A DNA stretch of 64,000 nucleotides from Anoplopoma fimbria (lineage: Eukaryota > Chordata > Actinopteri > Perciformes > Anoplopomatidae): contig NC_072469.1 of NCBI RefSeq assembly GCF_027596085.1, positions 22,177,781-22,241,780 of the forward strand. Direction: 5' to 3'. Both the position numbers and the translations under genes were made by a program. The number at the start of each line of letters is the position of its first letter. Positions within the stretch are counted from its first letter, which is position 1. This document shows, piece after piece, positions 15,401-27,800 of the stretch. Below the pieces are notes generated by a model, which was not told where the DNA came from, searched no databases, and was given only the letters and a program-made list of their open reading frames with translations.

Positions 15401-18400
15401 ATTTGAATATATTATATTTGTCACTGGAGTACAGTCCTGCTGCATGTCGTTCAGTGTTAATGCTTCCTGTATTCTCACTCACAATATTGAGAATGGACAG
15501 GAAATCTGAATCTCACCTCTCTTTCCTGCCTTTTTTCCTCCCTCTTCTTTTCCGCTGCTTTGTGTTTCTCCTCCTCCTCCTCCCTCTGCCTCTGCTCCTC
15601 AGCAGCTTTCATCTCAGCCTGAAAAGTTTAATTAAATTTGTGTTTTTTAATTTCAAGTTCAAGTTTCAGACAATTAAAACTTGCTTCTTATCCTACAAAA
15701 CCGTTCGATGGTAAAGAAAACCACTCCCTCAATCTCTCACCAGTTTTTCCTCTTCCTTCTTTCTCTTGAGTTCCTCGATTTCCTTTCTTCGTTCTGCGCG
15801 TTGACGTGCACGGACCTCCATGGCTTCAAAGAGATGAAGAAGGGGTGAGTTGAGCACAAGGTATTCCTCCGTGGTACGACAGAGTCTCAGAAGTGGATGT
15901 TTATGTATGAATCACCCTTCATATTCTGAACACGTAACTGGTAGGAAAACATTAGTGCTGTTGTTGTGGGACTAACGACCTATAGGTTTTTATACATGCA
16001 ATTATTATCTCTCCATAGGCATAGCAAGGGTCACACAACATGTAAGTTCAGGGTCATGCAATGTTGTCGACAAAAGAGCTACAGCATTCTATATTTGGAG
16101 GAAGATACGGCCTGCTATGTATGTATGTATGTATGTATGTATGTATGTATGTATGTGGCAGTCTGTGCATGTCATCCTCTGCTTTTCAGATCTCTGAGTG
16201 AAGGACATTGCAGACTGACCCGTGATGACTGGATGGGGGCATGTCTGCCGTGTGACAGCTTTCCCTGGCGGTGCACAGAGACTGTCAGGTTCTCCAGTAA
16301 CTCCTGATGCCCTGCAAAAGTTAGAAACACAGTCAGAAGCACTGAAACAAAGATGCATCACCTCTCTGTCATCTTATTGATCCTTGCTGGGCAACATTTT
16401 ATGAAGACAGGTATATATTTGAGGCAAACTCAACCGACATGCGTCAGACTGTACATAAATCTTAAACGTCAGATGTGAAGGGCAGAGCTTTTTGCTTTTA
16501 CTCTGTTCGAGGTTTTAGAGACTTCACATCACATACTACTTGATCAAAACTATTAATGTACAAAATATTAACTTTTGCACAACTATTGACTTCGGCACAA
16601 CCCCCGCTCCTCTTTTCTCTCTAAGCTTTAAAATCCCTCTGCAGCTGTTTCTTTGAAGCTACTCTTATGAGACTTGTATTTAATAAGAAAAGCTATTAAA
16701 GGATAATGACTTCTACCCGAATTCACCTTGGTGTAGCTCCTGAAAACAAAGAGTGTCTTCACTATTCTAGACATTTGAGATACTAGGTTAAAAGGGTATT
16801 CATTCTCTAAAAGTATTTTCAGACTATGTTTAACAACTGTGCTGTACTCTGCCAATGTTAGTATGCTCTGTAGGAAGAGAAGTGAGTAAAATATAAAGAG
16901 AGAGCTGAAAAGAGTTTCAAAGCTAATGGCACAGTTGGAGCATAGAGTTTTTACAGTGACAGTCTTACTAACATACATGTATAATTGTCCAGGGGTTGCA
17001 GTAAAAGTATAAAATAGGAGGCCAGACCAAAAACAAATAAAAGGCAGAAAATCTTCATATTCTGCCATATTCCGACGCTATTACTGGCTTTTTTAATACA
17101 ATCTTTACTATCTGGGCCTGTAAAAATGATTTAAGTGGAACAGTTAAAAAGTCACTATGACTTTAGATTTAGACTAACTGAGCTAACTTTTAAACGGTTT
17201 ATTTTACTGCAACTTTATTAAATATACACTAAATGGTGACCTGACCTTAACAAGATTATTTACGCTGAAATTAGTACGATTTTCTATAAGTCACTCTTAA
17301 TGAAAGACTAATAAGCTGTAACTAGTGGCTCTACAAAGAGTTATAAAGTAATTCACTGATGCCTTTTAAATCAGTTATAAGTCGTTACTGAGGACAACAT
17401 TGCCAGGTTGTAAACAATCTATCCTTCTACACTATGAAACCGGACCTTTAAGAAAAGTGCCACAGGACATATGGATATCTATCCACATTATATCTAAGTA
17501 TTTATCCACATTTATGACTGCAGACTCAAAGGGCAAATGTGTAGCATTCAGGGGGATCATTTGGCAGAAATGGAATAGTATATTAAAAAGTATGTTTTCT
17601 TTAGTGTATAATCACTTAAAGATAAGAATCTTAAAAACTTTCTTCTAACTGGCAACCCAAACATTTCTTCTTGTTAGTGGCTTACGGTTGCTGTTAAAGC
17701 AGCAGTAACATGTTTATTAACCATTTATAAAGCCATCAGTTACAGTGTGAACATGGGTGAATATGATGCACACACATTTGGAGTTTTGTGCCGTCTAGAC
17801 ATTTTGCAGTGAGCCTACCTCTGCCCTGTGGGGTCAAAGTTGGGGCTCTTCGGTTTTGATCCTCTTATCACTGATAGCTGGGTGAGCTGGGTGAGCTGTG
17901 TGGTTTTCTCAATTTCCAGCTCCAACCCCATCACGCTCTGCTCCGTCTTCAGCTGTGCAATCTTCTCTTGCTGCTCCTTCAACAGCTTCCTCTGCTGTGT
18001 GATGATCTGCTGCTGGACGGCGTGTCTGTTCTCAAACCTGCTGCCCGGCGACACTGCGCTCTTTGAACAGGTAAAGCCGCCGCCCTCACCTCTCTGCTGT
18101 GCCCCGTGGAGCTCAGCGGCAGTCGGTGCTGCATGGCGTCTGGTCACCTGCCATGGCTGAGTGGGCGGGGCCACAGCACCCACAGGGGTCTTATTCTGAG
18201 GTACCGCAGAGGAGTTGGGGGATAAAGTGCTTAACCTGTGGGGATTCTCCTACAGAGACATAAAGATGATATTATATAGGAGAAACACTGAAGGGGGATA
18301 ACATAGATACAGTCTCCCAGTGCAATTTAATTGACTGAGCTCCAGGAAACCTGATATATAAGCTGCAAAAGCTTGATAGTGAGGATGGCCTCTTTATTGA

Positions 18401-18613
18401 CCCCATCCACCATGAACTCCAACATCATCTGCTGCTCTGTGTCTTCCGTCCCTCGAGCTCTGTTCCACTATCCTACACCTCTTACTTATTTCTAGCATTC
18501 TTTCCATCTGCCCTATGTAAATTTCCCCGCTGCGGGACTAATAAAGGATTATCTTATCTTATCTTATCTTATGCTTTCCCATCCCCTATATTCACACCAC
18601 CTCTTCTTTCCTG

Positions 18614-18644
<31 letters not shown>

Positions 18645-21600
18645 GAGTTGTGAATATTTCATACTAAGTTTTTCTCCCTGGTTGACTAAGAAAAGTTTAG
18701 GCCATGCAAAGATATATCAACTTTTAACATTGTTATTTTTTTAATTCTGTTTAAGTCCATACTTACTTATTGCCTAATTTTAGCCTTCAACATCACCTGC
18801 CAAAGACAGGGCTGGTATTTTAGTCACGATTGCACTCAGTGTATAAAAATGTGATTTGCCAGATTGTTTTCAGTGTCAACAAAGAGGTTTAATTAATCCC
18901 TCTGCATTCTAGTTGATGAAATGAGGATTTTACGAGTGCACCTCTCACCTTCACTGGGGTCTCTGGTGGGTTAGATGCCTCAGGCGGGGCCATAATTGCC
19001 TGAAAAGTTGGGTTGTCTGCGGACTTCAGTTTGCCTGTAGATGCAGCGTTGATTAAGGCAGCCATCTTGCGACGGGTCTCCTGCTGCTTGGCCAAAAGCT
19101 CTCGTTGTTCCTTCTCTATACGACTCCATAGCTGCCACTCGTTCAGACATCGCCGTAGTAAACGCCTTCGGTCACTCTCAACAGCCAGCTGGCTTTGTCT
19201 GGAGGAGGGAACAAATGCGATGTTTATTTTTAACCATCGATTATTAACAGTCTAAATTTAATATAGGTTGTAAATAACGTTGTGTCATTTGAGTTAAAAG
19301 GCAGGATTTGTACAAGGATTGGTTATCAGACCTATTTACACAATTACAGTGAGGCTCTTGCCTGTTTTCAGCTCGTAGATCCTCTTCGGTTCTCACCACC
19401 TCTCTCTGCTGCTGTTCTGCCCACACCACTGCCCTCCACGCACGCCACGCTCTCAGCTGCCGCTTCCAGTCACAGAGGGCCATGGCCTTACCTAAACGTA
19501 GCCTTCGGTCCAACACAACTGAATACCACCCAGAGAAATGCCTCTGCAGACACTAAAACATGGGCATAAATGCATACAAACATTCATATCCACTAGTTAG
19601 AGTATTTGTATTGTTTAATTTGCTGTACCAACCTGCAAGTATACTCACTCACACTACAACTAACCTTGAGCTCTACCATGTGAACCATGGTTTGAAGTTT
19701 CTGTTCTTTATAAAGTCGCTGTCTATCCTGCGGCTGCTGGTTTGTGAGAGGCGGAGGAGCTGACTGGAGGCTTCTGGCTGACCTTTGTCCATTTACTCTC
19801 TCTCTTTCCCTGTGGAATAACAACACATACTGTATACTCCTTAGTCTACCAGGGCCCAGTAAAGAACATCAGTCATCCACAAAAGATCCAACTTAAGAAA
19901 AAGGTGACCTTGAGACCAATTTACAAGTTACAAATATTTCTTTTTTATAAAAACATATGCTATACACCAATCACAAGTTCTCTTACTAGGTTCAATTTGA
20001 ATGCCTTCAAATGTTGATTTTACAGTATAAATCTATTTTTTATTCTCGCATGGTGACATCCATTGATTGCATTTTACAAAAGATGTTTACAGGGAAAGTT
20101 ACCTGAGGACATAGTTACAGTTGCAATAAAGAAAACCTTGTGCTGGTTCACACTTTGTGAGAAATTGCACAGCAGTCTCATTTTGCCGGCCAAGAGCTTA
20201 TGTACTGTCCCCAGGAAAACTTCCACAATACCGGTTTGGGTCAGAGAGCTGGCTTACTTCTCTTGATCCAAGGGTTTTCAAAGTCGGAGACTGGAGCTTG
20301 GCGATAAGCGCTTCAGCACAGGCCAGTGATTACTGTGGATACCGTACCTCCGTCGAACCAGCTGTTCCAGGCCTCTCCTCTCATCCATCTGGCGTCGCAG
20401 TCTCACCATCTCCTGCTGCACCATCTCCTCCTGTCTACGTGCTTGCTGCCTCTTTCTTGTCTCCTCCTCTCGCTCCCTCCTCATTGCCTCCTCTCTGGCA
20501 TCCCGCCGAGCCTCCCTCTCTCCATGTTGCCTCCTCCTCTCAAGCTCCCGCCGGGCTCTGTTCTCTCGCACCTTCAGTGGCAATCGGTAGCAATTAGTGT
20601 AAGTGAGAAAACAACTTGGGTGCCCGTCATTCTGGCTGATTCAACTCACGGTGACAGTTTCCCAACCCAGAGCAGACACATCTCTTTATCTTTGGGAAAT
20701 TGAGACTCTCTTTGGTGACATACCTGCAGTTGTCGTGCTTCCATGGTGACAATTGGATCTCTGAACTTCTTCCTCTTTTGTCCAACATCGAGCGCCAGTT
20801 CCTCCATCACCCCAGAGTCCAACACCTCTTGCTCCATCAGGTCTTGTAGGAAGCTGTGAACAGCACTTTGCTCTTCCTCCTCGGCCAGGCAGTTGTACAG
20901 ATCTTTGCACAAGTGGGTGTGAAAAATAAGTTTATATCACAACTGAGAAGTTTCTAAAAGGACTATCACTACTACGGTGATGTTTATTCCATTCACATTA
21001 GTACTGTTAATTACTGCTGACCGTTTTTCAAAGCATACAATACGTTTTTAGATTGATTTCCTGCCCTTCACCAGCTACTGGTTTCAGTTCATTTCAGCAT
21101 GATGGGAAAATCAATGTGCTGAGACTTAACATTTGCTTGAGATAGCTAATCTATTACAAAAAGCACTTAGTTAACCATGGATGATATATATGTCATGTTT
21201 TTGTTATTGTTCAACTCTCTTGTAGTTCAGTTAAAAATATGAATTGTTTTGAAAACTCGTGGAAACTCCAAACATCTAAGATGTGGGAGTCCCTTGTTGA
21301 AAACTATTGCATTCCTGGTTATGCTGTAGGAATATGAAACCCAAAATACCAAAAGACAGGACATTGTGAAAATAAATTTAAATTTGTTAGCCTCTTGGTT
21401 GCAAAACATTGCAGTCTAATATTCAACCCTAAAGTCTTGAATTTAAGACTGTGAATGCACCAACTAAGGAGAACACAAAAGAAAACACAACTACACTATA
21501 ATAACTTAACTTTGACAAAAGGTAAGTTTATAAAATGCTTACTGTGATCAATTTCAAATCTCAAGCAAGTTTAGTATTTTTGCAGGTAGATTTTCAAACT

Positions 21601-23557
21601 ACAGTGAAAAATGTGAGTACCTGGAAGTAAGAAATCAATTTACAAGCCAATGACAAGCTTTATGTAAAAATATGTAAATTAGTTAAATGTGCTGGTATGG
21701 TCTGTAACTGTTAATCTATATGACCATAGTTGGTAGGTATTAGCTTATTTTCTATTATTATTTTGTTAAGGTTTGGGCCAAAAAGAGACATCTAATTACA
21801 TGAATATGAGTCTCTTTGTGTGAACCCAATAATAAATATCTTAAGAAATGTAAAAATACATACTGTGCCACAAATTGATTTAATCTTGAACGTAATCCTA
21901 AAAATATATTCTTAAATCTTGTCATCAATATGACCTGAGTTGGAGGAAGAAGGAGACTGGCCTATTAGGTCTAATTCCTGGTAGTCTTGCAGAATGGAGT
22001 CAGAGCTACATGATCATGACTATCTTCCTTTGTACTACTCCTTTTAATGTGATCTGCACTAACCTTTGGGTTTTCAAACACAAACCCTTGCTTTAATTCA
22101 TTAGTCCCATTATTAACTTTGGTTTGTAATGTTAAATGTAAACCCCACCATTCCCATATAACTAGTAAATTTGAACAGGCCTTAATTAATTAAATTAAAG
22201 AAGCTCAGGTTAGTTGGTAACATGTACCGTCAAAGTTGCTGTAGTTAAGGGCAGCAGGCTGAGCACTAGCCAGTGCAGCGGGGCTTCTCCTCTCATCGCA
22301 GCACATCAGGTCATCTTCCTCCTCCACCTCCAGCTCCAGACGCAACTTACTGCTCAGCCAATCACCAAGAAGAGCCTGAGCTGCAAGTAACCACCCAAAT
22401 ATAATTGTCAGCCTGAGGCTGATGCACACTATTATATAGGTAACACTGCTCTAGAGACACTCTAATGTTATATGCTGACCTACCTTCACTGTAAGCTTCA
22501 TCATGATCCCTTAACTGGTCAGAGCTCTGCAATGGTACAGCTAGGCTGTTGTTTCCTGAACGAGGTTTCTTGTGGGAGAAAACTTCAGATACAGCAAACT
22601 CGGAGGCCACCTCCACGCGCTAAGGACAAGTAAATAGACTATTTATTATTTTCATTATCAATTAATCTAGGGATTATTCCGTTGCTTGGTTAATATCAAT
22701 CATTTAAAGGTGACATTTTCAAATTGCTTGATTTGTCCATACCAAAAATTCCAACAGTCCAAAATCCAAAGGGATTTAGTTTACAATGACACAAACATCT
22801 ACAGCAGCTGCACATTAAGTTCTCACCTTCCTCCACTGATCGATATCACCATTCTTCACATGCGTCTGTTAAGAAAAGAAAAAGAAAAGCAAGCTGTAAG
22901 CTGATACTGTTTGCAAGAGATACCACAGGGCCATGAAAATGCTGATCTCATGGTCACCTTTGCCTGCTTGAATATTGCCCAGCCAAGCTCACTAACACCT
23001 TGAGCTGTGGGCGCAATGTGCAAATTGATGGCTGAGCCAAGGCAAGATGTGGATTATTTCACAGGAAAGCTTAGCCATTGCCTTAAATCAGCAGATTGCT
23101 AAAATCATTTCCCAGACGTCTTAAATGGCTTTACTAGCAGCGATTCAGCAATCTCCTGTGTGAGGAAGCAGATATATGAGGCTGCAGGCATTGGACTATC
23201 TGAGAAAGCCCATCATACATAGTTATAACACTGATATGCTTGTCTCCTTCACTCATACATTCAATAGGGCCCGTTTTAAATTATGCTGGATCTCTCTAGG
23301 GGATTTGATCATCCTGGGAAAGGGGTGTAAAAATAATTAAATTGAAAAAAAAATACTTTATGAAAGAGGAAAAGGTGAGCTTGAATGTAGGATATCATCT
23401 AGAATAGGCAGCCACGGTTTCATTCCCTTTTTCCAATTAGAATTAGACAATTCAACATAAATCCAAAGTCTAAAGTTACCTTGTCCGCAGATGCTTTACT
23501 CTTGTCGTGTCCCCGCCACCTGAACAGGTGAGCATTGTGACCAGGAAACGTCATCAT
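12445..23557 (-). CDS. ccdc191: Coiled-coil protein CCDC191 (KIAA1407) with Sfi1-like repeats
   Basis: 17 coding exons, minus strand: 23557-23480, 22865-22827, 22619-22484, 22380-22228, 20902-20724, 20571-20348, 19809-19665, 19552-19362, 19198-18949, 18249-17819, 16311-16220, 15823-15741, 15618-15517, 15374-15231, 14238-14086, 13792-13638, 12586-12445 (TAA 12447-12445). Phase holds throughout: 898 aa, close to the ~936 of human CCDC191. Segments such as HPVITAMEVRARQRAERR, RRGLAPWKRL and VTEVLPDF align with the human protein as I recall it. Architecture: acidic N-terminal part, Arg/Glu-rich coiled coils (~255-310 and ~640-720), and a Trp-bearing repeat fitting A-x7-LL-x3-[FL]-x2-W-[KR]. Best copies 387-404, 751-768, 782-799, 846-863; 812-828 lacks the Trp. 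Exon 8 ends in a GC donor (CAG|GCAAGA); the nearby GT would break the phase. Start: first of two in-frame ATGs after an upstream TAA. No biochemical role is established that I know of; a centriole/cilium role is inferred. Confidence 0.9.
16117..16156. repeat. (ATGT)n microsatellite in a ccdc191 intron
   Basis: Ten ATGT units about 65 bases downstream (minus-strand sense) of the exon 11 donor. Confidence 0.95.
16320..17815. other. ccdc191 intron 10
   Basis: About 1.5 kb AT-rich intron with no coding or RNA feature recognised. Confidence 0.5.
18380..18572 (+). repeat. 3' end of a LINE with (CTTAT)n tail in ccdc191 intron 9
   Basis: ATTTCCCCGCTGCGGGACTAA followed by AATAAAGGATTATCTTATCTT is a common 3' terminus of a fish non-LTR retrotransposon ending in a short tandem repeat. 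The same terminus occurs at 48300-48355. The upstream limit is approximate, and I do not assign the clade. Confidence 0.6.
18614..18642. repeat. (CT)n microsatellite
   Basis: About 14 CT units, 42 bases right of the LINE tail. Confidence 0.9.
20905..22225. other. ccdc191 intron 4
   Basis: About 1.3 kb between exons 5 and 4. AT-rich, with no ORF, RNA gene or clear repeat I can support. Confidence 0.5.
22870..23475. other. ccdc191 intron 1
   Basis: About 0.6 kb between exons 1 and 2. No feature recognised. Confidence 0.5.
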
Positions 23558-23791
23558 CTGTGTCTTTATAGACCTTTACCTCTGCTAGCAAGCATCACTA
23601 AAGTGTCCTCTTCTGCAAGCAAACTATATTACTACAATTATATCAACAAAAAGTGTTCAACAGTTCAGCCCCTCGTCCTATAAACAGGACTGCCATCGAG
23701 ATTAATCACACAGGATTCTGGGAATGAAGTAAATTAAGTGTTTTCTCTTTTCAGGACCACGTGAACCACTCCACTGTCATTGTTGTTCTTG

Positions 23792-23805
23792 GTAACCACG
23801 GCAAC
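23792..23805. promoter_or_regulatory. Perfect RFX X-box
   Basis: GTAACC-AC-GGCAAC matches the X-box consensus GTNRCC(N0-3)RGYAAC in every position. It lies 235 bp upstream of the ccdc191 start and about 0.7 kb upstream of the qtrt2 start. RFX factors use such sites to drive ciliary genes. Confidence 0.7.
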
Positions 23806-24047
23806 GCTGTTCATTTCTCTAGGCGAGCCAAATGTGTGTTTAAATGTAATAAATCTTAAAGGTAAAATTAAAAAATCCAGTAACATCACGTATTCAAACA
23901 GTTTTACAAAGCACAACACAAAAAAAATAAAATATGTTTTGATTAAAAAGGGGAGGCACAGCGCATTTTGTAGTTTTCCGGTGATGACGACATATTTAGA
24001 AGATTTGTAGTTCCTGTATTATTTTTTTTTTCCGGAAATGGCTAAGA

Positions 24048-24157
24048 CATGACCCGCCCTGCTCTGCCTCTGATTGGTTGACCATGATATGCTCGCCAAC
24101 CAATCGAACGGAGGCAACGAGTACTGGCCAATCAGAGACAGGGTAGGGCGGGTCATG
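24048..24157. promoter_or_regulatory. Nested inverted repeat with CCAAT boxes
   Basis: The 30-base left arm (24048-24077, starting CATGACCCGCCCT and ending CTGATTGG) is the reverse complement of 24128-24157 at 27 of 30 positions. Inside the 50-bp loop an inner dyad GATTGGTTG (24072-24080) faces CAACCAATC (24097-24105). Each arm therefore presents a GC box and a CCAAT box facing outward in mirror order. Confidence 0.85.
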
Positions 24158-24517
24158 CCTTTTGCCGTTGTATGATTGGTAGAAGCCCAGCATCCTCCAT
24201 GCTTCCTGTCAGACAGTTACATTTGTAGGTGAGTGAATTAAAGATGCTCTAAATTAAACAAGTTTGTATTTCAAACCAGCACAACTGCAAAGTCGTGTTT
24301 TACTCACCGTCAGTAAAGAGCAGTGACGTTAAACAGCTCAGTGAAAGCTTTAGTAACTCGTGGATATGGTTAGGCTAGTTAGCTAAGTGGCTAAGGTACT
24401 TCACGTGTGTTAGGCTAACTGGGGATCACTGTCGTTCAAACTGGTTGTGGTTTAGATATTGTAGGTAAGTGTAGTTGTGTCAATCTTTTTAGAGATTCTC
24501 GCATGGCTGGCAGCAGG

Positions 24518-24734
24518 ATGAAGCTGGAGCTGTCCCGTGTAGTTCAGGGAAGATGTCGGCTGGGAGTCCTGAAGGAGCTCGGCAGGACGGGGCAGCAGTC
24601 TCTGGAAGTCCCGGGATGTCTGCTGCACACACACCTGGGCACAGTGCCCCACCTCACCCAGGACTCAATGCAGACCCTGAGCAACCTCCCCTCTGTCACC
24701 CAGGTCACCCTGTCCCATATGTAAGCTGAACTCA

Positions 24735-24809
<75 letters not shown>

Positions 24810-27800
24810 CTACTGTCTTATCAGTTGGACACAGACAGGTAGGACCACATTAAAACCAGTAGAAACACTTTATAAACAGGCTGTCATCATTGAAACATTT
24901 TAACTCGATATGACTTCTTAAACTGGGAAAAACATGATCAAATTTGCAGTTATTTTACTTGTGTATGAACATTTTTATATTCTGCCCCCCAAGTCCACTC
25001 AATGAATTCATAAATACAAAACAAAACAAAACTCATCAACAACAGCCACTACCATGGTGGATTGTAAAAAAAACTCATAAAAAAGTACCTTTGGGCAGTC
25101 AGCTTTTTCCTATCGCCAAGCACACACATCTGGACAATCGAACATGCTGTCATAATCTGGAGTAGTGGTTATGCCAATGTTTCACAATTTCTCTGCTATT
25201 GTACCTTTTAATTGTGCTTAAATACTTATGGGTCTGTGCTTATCTGCCCTTATGTGTTTTCTTTTAATATCATCAACCTGCCAGAGATTTCAGATACAAA
25301 ATTAACTTGCATGGCTAAATCTGGCACATTTACATGGTGGCTCATGTTAATTAATGGGCATTTTCGCTTCTTTAATTAAATAATCATAACGTAAGAAAGA
25401 CAAACACAACTCTCTCTAAAATCTAACTGTTTTTTTCCTTTCTCAAGAGCAGAGCATCAAGAAGTATTGGAGGAGTTTAAGGATGGATTCAAGAAGTTTG
25501 CAGGTACATGTTTGTTCTTCCTCTAACCTCCCTCAGAACCACTTATTTACCAGAGTGTAATGAGGAGTAGAGCAAGACATTTTTCACACACAGGTTAATA
25601 TAGTAGCAGCTTATCGTATTTACTACAGCAGCCAGTCAGTGCTGAAATGCTATTGTTAGCAAAGCGTGTTCATACAAATAGTTTATTAAAAACTTTTTAT
25701 GTTGAGATTTGAAGTTCCTTCTCGGCCTTGAAAACAACAGTCTCAACACGTCGGTCACACTGTTAGCTGTTCTAATCCTTCAGTCTCAATTTTAGTTTAA
25801 AGCCAATGGGATGAGAAATCCATAAAGCGTGTGTGATACAATCGAAAGCTCCACAACAGCTACTGGGTTTGACCTTGTGGAAGGAACAGCTCCTTCCTAT
25901 CTCCAGGCCTTGGTCAAGCCCTACACCCCCGCCCGACCACTTCGCTCTGCTGCCTCGGGGCGACTGGTTGCCCCGTCGCTCAGAGGTCCCTGCGGCCGAT
26001 CCACCCGGTCACAGCTTTTTTCTGTCCTGGCCCCTCAGTGGTGGAATGAACTCCCCACTGACCTCAGGACAGCAGAGTCGCTGCCCATCTTTAGGCGCAG
26101 GCTGAAAACTCACCTCTTCAAGAAGTACTACCCTGAGTCTTCCTCGTAGCACTTATTGTACTCGTATTAGTCTGTTGCAATTATTGTTTTTGTAGTAATT
26201 TGCCTCTGCACTATACTTTTGCTCTGGTTTATGCTTTAAGATGCTTGTTTAAGAAAGGAGATGCACTTATGACTAGTAGTTCTCTTGAATACCTATGTTG
26301 AATACACTTCCTGTAAGTCGCTTTGGATAAAAGCGTCTGCTAAATGACTGTAATGTAATGTGGAGCGCTTTTTTCAACATCTTTTTATTTGTTAAAGAGA
26401 GCGAGGGCAATATTGGATATTTTTCCCCCTCCCCTTTAATGGACCGCTCAGTATGTCTCTGCTGACGAACATGGCATTTGAACTGTGCTGTGTTTCCGTC
26501 TCTTAACCGAAGCAGCTTTGGTATTCATTAATAACATGTCTGTTTCTCACACTGTCAACACAACAAGTAAAATCATATTCATGTCAAAGATTAAGAGGCT
26601 GTACTGGAGGAAAGGGACTGTTTGTTGAACTATTTCAATTTCATTTGTTGCTGTTTTGCACCAATGTTATTGTTATTCAACCCTTTGCATTAGCTGTATT
26701 TTTAATAGCTACCACATCAGAAGAGCCTCCGCCAGGCTCAAAATCCTGTACTGGTGTGACTAGTTGATGTGTTTGATGTAAATGTCATCAAATACATCAT
26801 TTCATGCACAAATTTATTCTGAAGAGCCTGGGGCTATTCCCACCGGATAGATTGGAAAGACTGGAGCAAATTGCTTCTAAATATATGGTATGCTGAGTTC
26901 CATATTGAAAAGCTGATAAGCTCCATGAGCCTGACAAAAAGTGTTGGCGTTTTGAGTAATATTAATAAATGCCCCAGAACAGTGACCTCACTTAGTGCTG
27001 TACGACAGTAGCCTTGGTTTTCTGCCTGAAGCAAACAAATTAGAAATGTAATCACTTGTTCTAAACTGTCAGGGGATTACTACTGTGCTGTCTCTGAAGT
27101 CTCAGAAGGGAAGAGCAGTGATTGAATAATTAGAAATAATAACAGCATTTTCTGCTATTAGGACCTTTTTGTTTTCTCACCTTTTGATCTCCGGCTGCAG
27201 CTGGGTTTGCTGATAAGGCCACACCTCATTCCTCTCTGCCGACTCCTCGTCACATTAACATTCAGTAATGAAGCTTCCCACTCTGTCACCTCGCTTCGAG
27301 CTCTGTCTCTGAGTGATTTGCATTGATTTTCGTTTTCTGCAGATCTTCGTGATACTGTGTTGTACTGCTCGCTTCACGACCCTGCGACTCCCTGCCCAAC
27401 GGGTTACACCACTAACAAGGTGAGAAGAAGCCTTCTTGAAGGAATAGTTCCACATGTTGGGAAATGCGCTTATTCCTTTTTATGCCGAGTTTAGAAGAAG
27501 AAAATGAGAGTATAAATACCACACTCATATCTTTTTACTTAACATGTAGCTTTCCATCAGACTAGTTGCAGTTGCTTGGTAACCAGCGGATACTAAGCCC
27601 AAGAAATACTCATAACACACAACCCCCCCATAAAAGCACACTTATGTCGTTTGGGACTTTGTTAATTAGTGAGCTTCAGTTGCCTTCAGACAGATCCATG
27701 CTCATGTTTTTGGTCTATTATCTCTGTACATTGCATATTCTTTTTATTTTCAATAATGTGAAACTTTGCACATGACCTTGAATATATTTTACACATTCTT

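Larger units (their letters stand above)
23558..24230. promoter_or_regulatory. Bidirectional promoter of ccdc191 (-) and qtrt2 (+)
   Basis: The divergent genes' start codons are about 960 bp apart. The interval holds an X-box (23792-23805), an ETS-like CCGGAA (24032-24037) and a 30-bp inverted repeat with GC-rich cores. Four CCAAT boxes lie at 24073-24077, 24100-24104, 24128-24132 and 24175-24179, two in each orientation, and no TATA box is obvious. A GTGAGT donor just after TTTGTAG (about 24229) suggests a qtrt2 5' UTR exon ending there, joined to an acceptor at TTTTTAG (about 24492). CCAAT plus ETS and GC boxes are typical of NF-Y-driven bidirectional promoters. Confidence 0.7.
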
